NCBI GenBank assembly: GCA_903901975.1
Contig: CAIUTB010000070.1
Coordinates: 1 to 64,000 of the forward strand
Direction: 5' to 3'
DNA: 64,000 nt
From: an uncultured Bacteroidales bacterium
GTDB taxonomy: Bacteria; Bacteroidota; Bacteroidia; Bacteroidales; Paludibacteraceae
Both the position numbers and the translations under genes were made by a program. Shown one piece after another: positions 25,538-35,199 of this stretch; the first letter of the stretch is position 1; every line of letters begins with the position of its first letter. The notes under the pieces are model-generated. The model did not search any database. It was not told where the DNA came from and worked only from the letters and a program-made list of their open reading frames with translations.

Positions 25538-27577
25538 ATGACTAACTTTAAACGTACCACCGTAACCTCTGCTTTGCCTTATGCCAATGGACCTGTTCAT
25601 ATCGGTCATCTGGCAGGTGTTTATGTTCCTGCTGACATTTATGTGCGCTACCTTCGGCTGAAAGGCGAAGAAGTTCTTTTTGTTGGTGGATCAGACGAGC
25701 ACGGTGTTCCCATTACCATCAAAGCCAAAAAAGAAGGCCTAAGCCCTCAGGATATCGTGGATCGCTATCATGGAATTATCAAAAAATCCTTCGAAGATTT
25801 CGGAATTACTTTTGATATTTACTCACGTACCACTTCCAAAACGCACCGCGAACTGGCTTCGGATATTTTCAAAACCATTTACGACAAAGGCGGTTTTATT
25901 GAAAAAACCAGCGAACAATATTACGACGAAACGGCTCAGCAATTCCTGGCCGACCGCTATATAACAGGCAAATGTCCACATTGTGCGAACGAAAATGCCT
26001 ATGGCGACCAATGTGAGTCCTGCGGAACGTCATTGAGTCCAACCGATTTGATTAATCCAAAGTCAGCTATCAGTGGTTCAGCTCCCGTAATGCGCGAAAC
26101 CAAACACTGGTATCTTCCGCTTGATCAGCACGAAGCCTGGTTACGCAAATGGATTCTGGAAGACCATAAAGAATGGAAACCAAACGTGTACGGACAGTGC
26201 AAAAGCTGGCTCGACATGGGCTTACAGCCACGTGCTGTAAGTCGCGACCTCGATTGGGGAATTCCGGTGCCGGTAGTCGGTGCAGATGGGAAAGTGCTGT
26301 ATGTGTGGTTCGATGCCCCGATTGGGTATATATCAAACACCAAAGAATTGCTTCCTGACTCTTGGGAAAAATGGTGGAAAGATCCGGAAACACGCTTACT
26401 GCATTTTATTGGAAAAGATAATATCGTATTTCATTGTATCGTTTTTCCGGCAATGTTGAAAGCGGAAGGTTCCTATATTTTGCCCGATAATGTTCCGGCA
26501 AATGAGTTTTTAAATTTGGAAGGCGATAAAATTTCTACGTCCCGCAATTGGGCAGTGTGGCTTCACGAATACCTGGAAGATTTTCCCGGGAAACAAGACG
26601 TATTGCGTTATGTGTTGACGGCAAATGCACCCGAAACCAAAGACAACGACTTTACCTGGAAAGATTTTCAAGCACGTAATAACAACGAATTAGTAGCTAT
26701 TTTTGGTAACTTTATCAATCGTGCATTGGTGCTTACTCAGAAGTATTTTGATGGCAAAGTCCCGGCATTGGGCGAATTGACCGATTACGATAAACAAACC
26801 CTGCAAGAATTTGTAAACGTAAAAGCCGATGTGGAAAAATTACTCAACAATTTCCGCTTCCGCGATGCACAAAAAGAAGCCATGACCTTGGCTCGGATTG
26901 GGAATAAATATTTGGCTGACACCGAACCATGGAAAGTCGCTAAAACCGATATGGAGCGTGTGGCAACCATTATGCATTTGAGTTTGCAAATTGCTGCTAA
27001 TCTCGCCATTGCATTCGAACCATTTTTACCTTTTACGTCAGCAAAACTACGGAAAATGTTGAATCTGGAATCGTTTAACTGGGCAGATTTGGGGAAAATA
27101 GATTTACTGGCAACGGGAGCACAACTGGGAACACCGGAATTGCTTTTCGAAAAAATCGAAGACGAAACGATGGCTGCTCAGGTTCAAAAATTACTGGATA
27201 CTAAACTTGCCAACGAAGCCGCAGCGTACAAACCAGCTCCTGTAAAAGAAAATGTGGCTTTCGACGATTTCACGAAAATGGATATTCGGGTAGCTACAGT
27301 GCTTGATTGTCAAAAAGTACCAAAAGCTGATAAATTGTTGCAATTCCGCCTGGCTGATGGCCTGGAAGAACGTACTATTTTGTCCGGTATTGCCGCTTAC
27401 TATCCAAATCCGGAAGAACTGATTGGCACACAGGTTTGCTTTATTGCTAACTTCGAACCACGCAAACTTCGGGGCATAATGAGCGAAGGTATGATTCTTT
27501 CGGCCGAAGATGCAGATGGAAAACTGGTACTTATTCGTCCTGGCACAATCGTTACGAATGGAGTGGAAGTGAAATAA
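25538..27577 (+). CDS. metG: Methionyl-tRNA synthetase
   Basis: A 679-residue class I aminoacyl-tRNA synthetase that charges tRNA-Met. Visible are the HIGH motif (PVHIGHLAG), a zinc-knuckle insertion with Cys pairs ([18 protein letters not shown]), the KMSKS-type loop as KISTSRNW, an anticodon-binding helical domain, and a C-terminal EMAP/OB tRNA-binding domain (about 570-679; [30 protein letters not shown]). The length matches bacterial MetG with the C-terminal extension. It is followed by an intrinsic terminator. Confidence 0.96.
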   Translation: MTNFKRTTVTSALPYANGPVHIGHLAGVYVPADIYVRYLRLKGEEVLFVGGSDEHGVPITIKAKKEGLSPQDIVDRYHGIIKKSFEDFGITFDIYSRTTSKTHRELASDIFKTIYDKGGFIEKTSEQYYDETAQQFLADRYITGKCPHCANENAYGDQCESCGTSLSPTDLINPKSAISGSAPVMRETKHWYLPLDQHEAWLRKWILEDHKEWKPNVYGQCKSWLDMGLQPRAVSRDLDWGIPVPVVGADGKVLYVWFDAPIGYISNTKELLPDSWEKWWKDPETRLLHFIGKDNIVFHCIVFPAMLKAEGSYILPDNVPANEFLNLEGDKISTSRNWAVWLHEYLEDFPGKQDVLRYVLTANAPETKDNDFTWKDFQARNNNELVAIFGNFINRALVLTQKYFDGKVPALGELTDYDKQTLQEFVNVKADVEKLLNNFRFRDAQKEAMTLARIGNKYLADTEPWKVAKTDMERVATIMHLSLQIAANLAIAFEPFLPFTSAKLRKMLNLESFNWADLGKIDLLATGAQLGTPELLFEKIEDETMAAQVQKLLDTKLANEAAAYKPAPVKENVAFDDFTKMDIRVATVLDCQKVPKADKLLQFRLADGLEERTILSGIAAYYPNPEELIGTQVCFIANFEPRKLRGIMSEGMILSAEDADGKLVLIRPGTIVTNGVEVK

Positions 27578-27615
27578 ATAACTTAAATCCACCCTAAGAG
27601 TGACTTTAAGTAATG

Positions 27616-27646
27616 TCCGATTGATTAAATTCAATCGGATTTTTTT
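27616..27646 (+). terminator. Intrinsic terminator after metG
   Basis: Perfect 9-bp arms TCCGATTGA (27616-27624) and TCAATCGGA (27631-27639) with a 6-nt loop, followed by seven T. Confidence 0.85.
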
Positions 27647-27713
27647 AACTGTACTCCCTATTTTTTTAGATAAAATACTTCTTAAGTTTATAGATTTTAT
27701 CAATTTAAATTTT

Positions 27714-27721
27714 TAATTTTG
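27714..27721 (+). promoter_or_regulatory. Bacteroidota -7 box for the lipoprotein-protease pair
   Basis: TAATTTTG, an exact TAnnTTTG match. It overlaps a possible TTG start at 27719, so the real start codon must be the ATG at 27782. Confidence 0.6.
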
Positions 27722-27781
27722 CGCCCTTGCCCATCCGTTAATTTGTCAATCAATAATACGACATACTTAATTCTATTTTTT

Positions 27782-29425
27782 ATGAAATTAACAAGATTAT
27801 TTCTTTTTGTTTTATTGATCTTTTTACTCAATAGCTGTTCCTTCGGGTTTTTTATGAGTAAAAATCAGGAAGTTACAATCAATAAGGATAGCCTTAACAC
27901 TATTCAGATAAATAAAAAAACTCCTGAAATGAAAAACAATAAATATATCCTGCCCCGTAATGGCATGCCTCAGCAACTGGAAATTAAACGTGACGGATAC
28001 AAAAAAGAATATAAGGTGTTGGTACCCTACAAATTATCAGCCGAAGGATTCGCAACTATTGCTGTTAATGCTGCCGTAGCTGGCACTGCCACAGCATTAT
28101 CCGTGACTGAAATAGGCACGTTGGGTGTTGTCTGTTTATCAACTGTGTCTTCGATGATTGGAGGAGTTTGGGGAAGTATGTTCTTAGCAATAGACCCTAA
28201 ATTATGGAATTACGATAGCAGTATTAATATAAAAGACAAGCTAATTAAAATTCCACTCAGAGATTCTCTAACTAAAGAAATAAAATTCAATAAAGTATCT
28301 TTTGATGTAAGTCCTGAAAATTCCGAAGACTACAATGTGACTTATTCCGATTACAAAAAGGGGAAATTTAAAACTAAAGTCAATACTAAAACGGAAAACG
28401 GAATCAAAATTGATGCCAGTTATTTCGCTGACGAATTGAATAAGATCCTCCAAAACAACCGATTTATCGATACTACAGGCTTGGTACTTAAATCAAACTT
28501 CAACCAAAATGCCTATCTGAATGCCACTATATTTGCTTACAAATTTTTTTGGGTAGCCAACACATTAAATAATACCGCCGATAGGACTAAAACCGGTTTT
28601 ATTAATCTTGAAGTAAAAGTAAAATGGGATTTACTTGATTACTACAAGAAATCAATCTACTCGGATACAATTAAATCCAAATCTGGTGAATTCATAAGTT
28701 TTATAGAAGCGGCAAATTCAAGCTATGAAAAAGATGCAATCAAAGATGCCCTGGAAGCAGGACTCTACAGCTTTATGAATACAGATAAATTTCAGAATAT
28801 CATGAAGTTGCCTAAAGTCAGCAGAACCGATACATTAAAACAACTGGAGATAAAAACCTCAAAAAGTTTTGTTTCGTCCATCGAACTTGCTGTGGAGGCC
28901 TCGGTAACCATTAAGACCAAAGAAGGTCATGGAAGTGGTTTTTTAATTTCTGAAGACGGATATATTATCACGAACTATCATGTAATTAGCGATTCTGCAA
29001 AACTTGAAGTAATTATGCATGATGGAACAAAAGTTCCTGCCAGAATTATAAGGTTCAATAAAGAAGCAGATCTGGCATTATTGAAAATAGATAAGAATAA
29101 TCTTGTACCATTTCTGATACCTCAAGAGAAATCATCCCTAATTGGTCGGGAAATATATGTTATTGGAACACCTTCTGCTCAGGATTTATCTCAAACGCTC
29201 ACAAAAGGTATCATATCCTCCATCCGTAAACAGGCTAATGGTTCAACCCTGATTCAGACTGATGCAAGTATGAGTCCGGGTAACAGTGGAGGTCCTGTTA
29301 TCGACAAAGATGGAAAATTAGTGGGCGTTGTCAATGCTAAAATAGTTGGAACAGGTGTAGAAGGCATATCATTCGCAATACATGCTGCTGATATTACAAA
29401 AAATCTTTCTCTGAAATTAAAGTAA
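27782..29425 (+). CDS. Lipoprotein with C-terminal trypsin-like (HtrA-type) protease domain, copy 1
   Basis: A 547-residue lipoprotein: signal peptide with lipobox LLNSC (Cys19). A PEGA-like segment (about 30-85) is followed by a hydrophobic Ala/Gly-rich stretch (about 88-137), probably a membrane hairpin. Next come a middle domain of unknown fold (about 150-350) and a chymotrypsin-fold protease (about 365-547). The catalytic triad is visible: His400 (NYHV), Asp430 (ADLALLK) and Ser502 (PGNSGGP). No PDZ domain follows, unlike DegP/HtrA. The ATG at 27782 gives the lipobox start and lies after the promoter. A paralogue follows after 20 bp. The role is probably envelope proteolysis; targets are unknown. 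Confidence 0.85.
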   Translation: MKLTRLFLFVLLIFLLNSCSFGFFMSKNQEVTINKDSLNTIQINKKTPEMKNNKYILPRNGMPQQLEIKRDGYKKEYKVLVPYKLSAEGFATIAVNAAVAGTATALSVTEIGTLGVVCLSTVSSMIGGVWGSMFLAIDPKLWNYDSSINIKDKLIKIPLRDSLTKEIKFNKVSFDVSPENSEDYNVTYSDYKKGKFKTKVNTKTENGIKIDASYFADELNKILQNNRFIDTTGLVLKSNFNQNAYLNATIFAYKFFWVANTLNNTADRTKTGFINLEVKVKWDLLDYYKKSIYSDTIKSKSGEFISFIEAANSSYEKDAIKDALEAGLYSFMNTDKFQNIMKLPKVSRTDTLKQLEIKTSKSFVSSIELAVEASVTIKTKEGHGSGFLISEDGYIITNYHVISDSAKLEVIMHDGTKVPARIIRFNKEADLALLKIDKNNLVPFLIPQEKSSLIGREIYVIGTPSAQDLSQTLTKGIISSIRKQANGSTLIQTDASMSPGNSGGPVIDKDGKLVGVVNAKIVGTGVEGISFAIHAADITKNLSLKLK

Positions 29426-29445
29426 ACTTAAAAATATCACACTTT

Positions 29446-31086
29446 ATGAAATCGTTGAAATTAATTCTTATTTGTTCCCTGACAATGTTGCTGAATAGTT
29501 GTAGTTTAGGGTTTTTGATTGGCAAAACTCAAAATATTGACATTGTGAAAGACTCACTTACAACCATACAAATCAATAAAAAAGATCCGGAAATAAAGAA
29601 TACTAAATATGTCTTGCCAAGAAATGCTGAACCACAACAAGTAGTACTTAAAAGAGAAGGTTATAAAACTCAGTATAGAGTGATAACTCCTTACAAACTT
29701 GACCCTGCAGGCTATGCAACAATCGGATTAAATGCATTAATAATCGGAGTGCCATTCACTGCATTCGCTGCAGCAATTGAAGCTCCTACCCTAATTCCTT
29801 TTTTCCTCGTTTCAACTACAATTGGAGGGTATTATGGTTATATGGCGACTTTATTGAACAATAAATTCTGGCAATATGATAATCAGATTTTACTTAATGA
29901 CAGCTTTGTTAAGATTGTTGTCAGAGATTCAATCACCAAAGAAATTCAACTAAACAAGGTATCAGTTGATATCAGCCCTGAAAACTCCGAAGATTATTAT
30001 CCAAGTTATCAGGATTATAAAAATGGGAAATTGAAAACTAAAGTCAATATAAAAGCTGAAAATGGAATTAAAATTGACGACACCTATTACTCTGATGAAC
30101 TGAATAACATTTTGAAGAAGAATGGATACATTGATACAACAGGTCTTGTGTTAAAATCCAATTACAATCAGAATGCCTACCTCGATGCCAAAGTGTTAGG
30201 ATATAAATATATTTGGATTCAGAATAATGGACGGCCAACTGATATTCGTAAAACAGGGTTTATCAATGTGGAATTGAAAATAAAATGGGATGTACTCGAT
30301 TTTTATAAAAAACCAATTTATTCAGATACCATCAAATCTAAATCAGGTGAGTTTGTAAGCTACGTCAAAAGTGCTAATTCCGTTTATGAAAAGGATGCAC
30401 TGAAAGATGCTATGGAAACCGGACTTTATAGCTTGTTGAATTCAACGAAATTTAGGAGCGTTATGAAAATGGAAAAAGTCAGCATAACAGATACACTTAA
30501 AACTTTTGAACTAAACACCGGAAAAGTTTACGTTTCCTCAATTGAACAAGCGGTACAATCTTCGGTTACTATCAGAACGCCAAAAGGACATGGCAGCGGC
30601 TTTTTTGTTAGCGAAAATGGATACATTGTAACTAATTATCATGTAATTGCTGATACAGCCAAACTAGAAGTAATTTTGAACGATGGATCAAAATTGAAAC
30701 CCAAAATAGTACGTTTGAATAAGGAGTCAGATTTAGCTTTGCTGAAAATTGAGAAAAATAACATAGTGCCCTTTAAGATTTCGGATACAGAGTCTACCGG
30801 AATGGGAAAAGAAATTTATGTAATTGGCACACCATCTGCTGAAGATTTATCTCAAACTCTGACAAAAGGAATTATTTCTTCCATTCGAAAACAGGCAAAC
30901 GGCTCTAAAATTATACAAACAGATGCCAGCATTAGCCGGGGTAACAGTGGTGGACCGCTAATCGACAAGGAGGGAAAGTTATTGGGAATTGTGAATGCAA
31001 AACTGATTGGTATGGGCATTGAAGGAATTTCATTTGCTATGCCTGCAAGCGAGATTACTAAATCTCTGGTAATTAAATTAAAGTAA
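29446..31086 (+). CDS. Lipoprotein with C-terminal trypsin-like (HtrA-type) protease domain, copy 2
   Basis: A 546-residue tandem paralogue of the previous gene, similar along its whole length, with the same layout: lipobox LLNSC (Cys19), PEGA-like segment, hydrophobic stretch (about 90-137), middle domain and PDZ-less protease. The triad is intact: His399 (NYHV), Asp429 (SDLALLK) and Ser501 (RGNSGGP, with Arg where copy 1 has Pro). The hydrophobic stretch is the most diverged part. It is co-transcribed with copy 1 (20 bp) and followed by a clear terminator. Duplication followed by divergence of target range is an inference. Confidence 0.85.
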   Translation: MKSLKLILICSLTMLLNSCSLGFLIGKTQNIDIVKDSLTTIQINKKDPEIKNTKYVLPRNAEPQQVVLKREGYKTQYRVITPYKLDPAGYATIGLNALIIGVPFTAFAAAIEAPTLIPFFLVSTTIGGYYGYMATLLNNKFWQYDNQILLNDSFVKIVVRDSITKEIQLNKVSVDISPENSEDYYPSYQDYKNGKLKTKVNIKAENGIKIDDTYYSDELNNILKKNGYIDTTGLVLKSNYNQNAYLDAKVLGYKYIWIQNNGRPTDIRKTGFINVELKIKWDVLDFYKKPIYSDTIKSKSGEFVSYVKSANSVYEKDALKDAMETGLYSLLNSTKFRSVMKMEKVSITDTLKTFELNTGKVYVSSIEQAVQSSVTIRTPKGHGSGFFVSENGYIVTNYHVIADTAKLEVILNDGSKLKPKIVRLNKESDLALLKIEKNNIVPFKISDTESTGMGKEIYVIGTPSAEDLSQTLTKGIISSIRKQANGSKIIQTDASISRGNSGGPLIDKEGKLLGIVNAKLIGMGIEGISFAMPASEITKSLVIKLK

Positions 31087-31106
31087 ATTTGATTCAGAAT
31101 TTATAC

Positions 31107-31141
31107 GTCCGACCGATAAAATATCTGTCGGACTTTTTTTT
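31107..31141 (+). terminator. Intrinsic terminator after the lipoprotein-protease pair
   Basis: Arms GTCCGAC (31107-31113) and GTCGGAC (31127-31133), extended by four more pairs (GATA/TATC) after one mismatch, then a run of eight T. Confidence 0.85.
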
Positions 31142-31157
31142 GTATTAGAATTTTTAG

Positions 31158-31165
31158 TATGTTTG
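31158..31165 (+). promoter_or_regulatory. Bacteroidota -7 box for the YjbR-like gene
   Basis: TATGTTTG, an exact TAnnTTTG match 22 nt upstream of the ATG at 31188. Confidence 0.6.
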
Positions 31166-31187
31166 CATATCTCAATTTTTGAAAATA

Positions 31188-31544
31188 ATGAATGTAGAGG
31201 AACTCCGAGAATATTGCCTTAGTCTGAAAGGAACTACCGATGAATTTCCTTTTGACGATGTGAATATGGTACTGAAAGTGCAGGGGAAAATGTTTGCACT
31301 GATACCACTCGACAACCCCGAAACACAAATTTCACTGAAATGTGACCCTGAGCGAGCCATTTCCTTACGTGAAGAATTTTCATCCATTGTTCCTGCCTGG
31401 CATTTTAATAAAAAACATTGGAATACCGTTCTGATTTCACCTTCTATTTCGCAAAAGTTCTTATGCGAAATGATTAACCACTCCTATAATCTGGTCGTCG
31501 CAGGATTACCAAAAAAAGTACGGGAAGAACTTGATTTAAAATAG
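31188..31544 (+). CDS. MmcQ/YjbR family protein
   Basis: A 118-residue cytoplasmic protein with a CyaY-like fold. Features of the family are visible: N-terminal helix NVEELREYCLSLKGTTDEFPFD, the central V.KVQGKMFALIPLD strand pair, and PAWHFNKKHWNTV followed by the C-terminal helix with the SYNLVVAGLPKKVREEL ending. Members are called DNA-binding proteins, but a molecular role is not established. The ATG at 31188 is preferred to the TTG at 31179 because it gives the usual N-terminus. This is the last gene before the polysaccharide locus. Confidence 0.9.
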   Translation: MNVEELREYCLSLKGTTDEFPFDDVNMVLKVQGKMFALIPLDNPETQISLKCDPERAISLREEFSSIVPAWHFNKKHWNTVLISPSISQKFLCEMINHSYNLVVAGLPKKVREELDLK

Positions 31545-31547
31545 AAC

Positions 31548-31569
31548 CACCAGTCCGGTGTTTTTTTTT
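31548..31569 (+). terminator. Short hairpin terminator after the YjbR-like gene
   Basis: A 4-bp stem CACC/GGTG with a 5-nt loop, followed by nine T. The stem is weak but the position, 4 nt after the stop codon, is right. Confidence 0.5.
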
Positions 31570-31640
31570 GTTTGCTGAAACAATATTTTAACTCAAAAAT
31601 ATGTTTTACAACAGAAAGACCAAAATATTACAAAAAAACT

Positions 31641-31697
31641 TTTGCTATAATAAAACAAAGCAGTATTTTTGGTTGACCAAATTATTGGTATGCCAAT
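31641..31697 (+). promoter_or_regulatory. susC promoter with overlapping tandem operator
   Basis: A -33 TTTG at 31641-31644 and a -7 box TATTTTTG at 31664-31671 are 19 nt apart. The -7 box runs directly into a palindrome TTTGGTTGACCAAA (31668-31681). A second, imperfect palindrome ATTGGTATGCCAAT (31684-31697) follows with its centre 16 bp downstream. The same composite recurs at 47730 and 58227. The half-site TGGT/ACCA resembles operators of FadR-type GntR regulators (inference). The implied 5' leader of susC is about 205 nt; 31698-31884 holds no gene or other structure I could support. Confidence 0.75.
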
Positions 31698-31884
31698 TAT
31701 TTTGTGAATAATAATTACAATAGCATGATAATCATTTATATACATTAGTTTAGACTGAAAAACACGAACATTTTTTCGATTTCAAAAAATTAAGATACAG
31801 AGATAATAATCAAAATCTCTTAAAATTTCAATTTATTTAATTCAGAATATAAAACTCAAATTCACAATAAAAATTAATACCTAA

Positions 31885-34800
31885 ATGAAAAAAAACAAAA
31901 AAAGCAAACAATTCCTCAGGAACATGATGTGGTTGTTCGCACTATTATGTATGAACACAGCTGCAACATTTGCACAGCTCAAAGTAAACGGAACTGTCAC
32001 TGACAGTAAGAAAGAACCATTGATTGGTGTTAACATCAAAGTAGTCGGGACCAAAACAGGTACAATTACTGATGCTAACGGTAAATTTAGTGTTAGTGTT
32101 ACTGATACTAAAGCATTTCTGGCTTTTTCTTATATCGGCTTTAAACCCGTAGTTCAGGCTGTCGGGAACAGCAAGCAACTCCTTATTGAAATGGAAGAAG
32201 ATAGCAAAACCATGGATGAAGTAGTGGTTGTTGCCTATGGTACTCAACAAAAATCACACTTGACCGGAGCAGTTTCGTCAATAAAAGGAGAAAAGATGGA
32301 TGACCTTCCTGTATCGAGAATCGATCAGGCACTGCAAGGAAAGTTGGCAGGCGTGCAAATTCAAAATGTCGACCCGGAGGCAGGTGAAGCTCCGGTAATC
32401 AGAGTACGTGGTATGGGCTCAATCAGTGCTGTAGTTTCCCCCTTGGTTGTAGTAGATGGTTTTCCTATCTCAGATGGTCTTTCATCGGTAAGTATGGGCG
32501 ACGTTGAATCTATTGAAGTATTAAAGGATGCTGCTTCGGCTGCTATGTATGGTTCTCGTGCAGCTGGGGGTGTAATTTTGGTTACAACGAAAAGTGGTAA
32601 TATTGCCAAACCAAAATACAATTTTAAGATGCTTACCGGATTTCGAACCGTCTTAAAAGTTCCGGAAGTTTTAAACACATCGCAATATACAAAACTCATG
32701 TATGATGAGGCAGCATTGCGTATGCAGGATCCAGCTGTAGATGGAACTTCAGCAACTATGACCTTTAACCAAATAACAAATACTGAAAAGGCATCCTATT
32801 TATTGCAACAAATGTATTTAGATCAACCAACTGATTGGTTTGATCAAGCACTGCGCAATTATGGTATGAATCAAAACTATCAGTTAAGTGCATCAGGCGG
32901 TGATAAAAATATAAAGTATTTCATTTCCGGAAATTATAATAGTGAAGCCGGGGTAATGAGGTACAGCAATTATGACAAGTATAATTTACGTGCAAAAATT
33001 GATATCAATTTATCGAAAGCGGTAACAATAGGCATAAACATTACGCCATCATACAGTCGAAAACAAAATCCGGCGGTTGACTTAACCGATTATATCCGCT
33101 ACCCATCCTGGTTACCGGTGAGGCATAATGCCGCAACAGCTGCTGCAACAGGTAAAATTGCAGGCGACTACGCACAAGCTATGGATTTTACAGGTGTAAT
33201 ATTAAGTGGACCCGGGTATAACAATGAAGTATGGGACTTGACAACAGCAAAGCTTTCGGGTTCGGCAGTTCAAACACCTGTATCGGTAAATGAACGGACC
33301 AGTATTGTAACCGATGATTACCGCATGCAAAGTAATGCGTATATGACGATTAATATCTTACCTGGTTTACAGTTTAAGACCTCTAATGGTGCTTATACGG
33401 CTTATAAAGAATATAATAATAAACAACAAACGAATGCAAAATCGGCATCATCTTTTAATACTTTACAAAGACAAACTACTTTGCAAACGGAATTATTATC
33501 TGAAAATACCTTGAATTTCACCAAAAAAATTGGGAATCACGACATTAGTGCATTGGCTGGATTTACATATCAACAAACAGGAAAGAAATACAACCAGATA
33601 GTTGCCCAGAATTTTTTGGACGATAATATGCTTTCATTTAATTATGCTTCGTCATTAATTACTGATGACCCTTATGCTGCAACTCCCGTTAGTGGTATAA
33701 CGTCATTCTATTATACAGAAGCTATAGAATCCTTTATCGGAAGGTTGAACTATGCTTACATGGGCAAATATTTATTTTCGGCAAGTTTACGTTCCGATGG
33801 TAGTTCCAAATTTGCTGACGGGCATAAATGGGGAACTTTCCCTGCCGGCTCTATTGGCTGGAGAGCATCTGAAGAAAAATTACTGAAACAAATAGACTGG
33901 TTATCAAATTTAAAAGTCCGTGCAAGTTTTGGATTAACAGGAAATAACAACATTCCTCAATACTCGTATGCAAATAAAATCAATCTGAATAACTATGTTT
34001 TAGGTGCAGGGAATGGAACATCAGTTACCGGAATGTCTTCGAATGATACTTTTCTTGGAAATCCGGATATTACCTGGGAACAAACTGAAGAAGGAAATTA
34101 CGGTATTGACTTAGGATTATTTAATAGCCGACTAAATGTTACTGTTGAATATTATAATTCAAATACTATACAGTTATTACTTCAACAACCTGCTATGTAT
34201 ATTACCGGTCATCAAACATCCTGGCAAAATATAGGAAAAGTAAATAATCAGGGCGTTGAAATAGAGCTTTCAACCACAAACATTGATTCCAAAGGATTTA
34301 CCTGGAAAACTACCGGTAATATTTCAACAAATAAAAACACTTTATTGAATTATGGCGATAATACCTATATAGATAATTTTGGTGAAAAAACCGAAGTGTA
34401 TCGTGCTATTGTTGGTCAACCATCCATTCAGTATTATGGGTTTAAAAGTGACGGCGTTTATACTACTTTTACAGAAGTTGCTGCTGCTTTGGCAAAAACC
34501 GATGCCAATGGAGTCCTTTTCAATTACGGTTATTTTGTTCCAAAAATTGGGGCACTTAAAGTTGTTAATTTGAATGGTGATAATATTATAGATGGTAATG
34601 ACCGTATGGTACTTGGTAAACCTACCCCTGATTTTACCTGGGGTATTACGAACACTTTCACATACAAAGATTTCGATTTGAGTTTTATGTTTCAGGGAGT
34701 ACAGGGATTGAAAATTGTGGATGGAAATATGAAATACGATGAAAATCTAAGAAGTAATGTAGCTTATATTAAAAACAGATTTGTAAGTCCGATGTTTCCG

Positions 34801-35142
34801 GGCGATGGCAAAACAGTTTATGCAGCAAACACTTCCGGCTCATACCTTATGTTGACCGATTATGCAATCGAAGATGGTTCCTATGCATCCATGAGAGACT
34901 TAACTTTTGGATATAAAGTACCTCTCAAAATAGTAAAGTCTGTAGGTTTAAGTCAATTCAGAATTTATTTTTCAGGACAAAACCTCCTTTACTTTATGGC
35001 TCCCGGCTTTAAAGGCGTAAATCCTGAAGCACGTAGAACTAGCGGTCCGTACTCAAGCGCATTTCCTTTGGTTGACGGATATCAACGCGGTGTCTTTCCT
35101 CTAAATAGGACCTATACATTTGGTGTTGACATTAACTTTTAA
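31885..35142 (+). CDS. susC: SusC/RagA-type TonB-linked outer-membrane glycan transporter
   Basis: A 1085-residue outer-membrane barrel that imports oligosaccharides with its SusD partner, powered by TonB. It has an N-terminal signal peptide ending near TFAQ, a carboxypeptidase-regulatory-like domain (about 30-115; VNGTVTDSKKEPLIGVNIKV), the TonB box/plug region (MDEVVVVAYGTQ, ALQGKLAGVQIQN, VRGMGSIS, VVDGFPI, EVLKDAASAAMYGSRAAGGV) and a long barrel. The SusC signature and length are typical. It is the first gene of the locus, 57 bp before susD, driven by a promoter with a palindromic operator. The ligand is inferred from the neighbours: alginate and/or a sulfated uronate glycan. Confidence 0.95.
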   Translation: MKKNKKSKQFLRNMMWLFALLCMNTAATFAQLKVNGTVTDSKKEPLIGVNIKVVGTKTGTITDANGKFSVSVTDTKAFLAFSYIGFKPVVQAVGNSKQLLIEMEEDSKTMDEVVVVAYGTQQKSHLTGAVSSIKGEKMDDLPVSRIDQALQGKLAGVQIQNVDPEAGEAPVIRVRGMGSISAVVSPLVVVDGFPISDGLSSVSMGDVESIEVLKDAASAAMYGSRAAGGVILVTTKSGNIAKPKYNFKMLTGFRTVLKVPEVLNTSQYTKLMYDEAALRMQDPAVDGTSATMTFNQITNTEKASYLLQQMYLDQPTDWFDQALRNYGMNQNYQLSASGGDKNIKYFISGNYNSEAGVMRYSNYDKYNLRAKIDINLSKAVTIGINITPSYSRKQNPAVDLTDYIRYPSWLPVRHNAATAAATGKIAGDYAQAMDFTGVILSGPGYNNEVWDLTTAKLSGSAVQTPVSVNERTSIVTDDYRMQSNAYMTINILPGLQFKTSNGAYTAYKEYNNKQQTNAKSASSFNTLQRQTTLQTELLSENTLNFTKKIGNHDISALAGFTYQQTGKKYNQIVAQNFLDDNMLSFNYASSLITDDPYAATPVSGITSFYYTEAIESFIGRLNYAYMGKYLFSASLRSDGSSKFADGHKWGTFPAGSIGWRASEEKLLKQIDWLSNLKVRASFGLTGNNNIPQYSYANKINLNNYVLGAGNGTSVTGMSSNDTFLGNPDITWEQTEEGNYGIDLGLFNSRLNVTVEYYNSNTIQLLLQQPAMYITGHQTSWQNIGKVNNQGVEIELSTTNIDSKGFTWKTTGNISTNKNTLLNYGDNTYIDNFGEKTEVYRAIVGQPSIQYYGFKSDGVYTTFTEVAAALAKTDANGVLFNYGYFVPKIGALKVVNLNGDNIIDGNDRMVLGKPTPDFTWGITNTFTYKDFDLSFMFQGVQGLKIVDGNMKYDENLRSNVAYIKNRFVSPMFPGDGKTVYAANTSGSYLMLTDYAIEDGSYASMRDLTFGYKVPLKIVKSVGLSQFRIYFSGQNLLYFMAPGFKGVNPEARRTSGPYSSAFPLVDGYQRGVFPLNRTYTFGVDINF

Positions 35143-35199
35143 CAATTAATATAACTAGTTTATATCCAACAAAAAAATAACTCCAAATAAAAAATAGAT

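Noticed and set aside
26070-26393. Long antisense open frames within metG and other core genes
   Set aside because: They overlap well-conserved genes in full, have no promoter, and their translations look like random composition.
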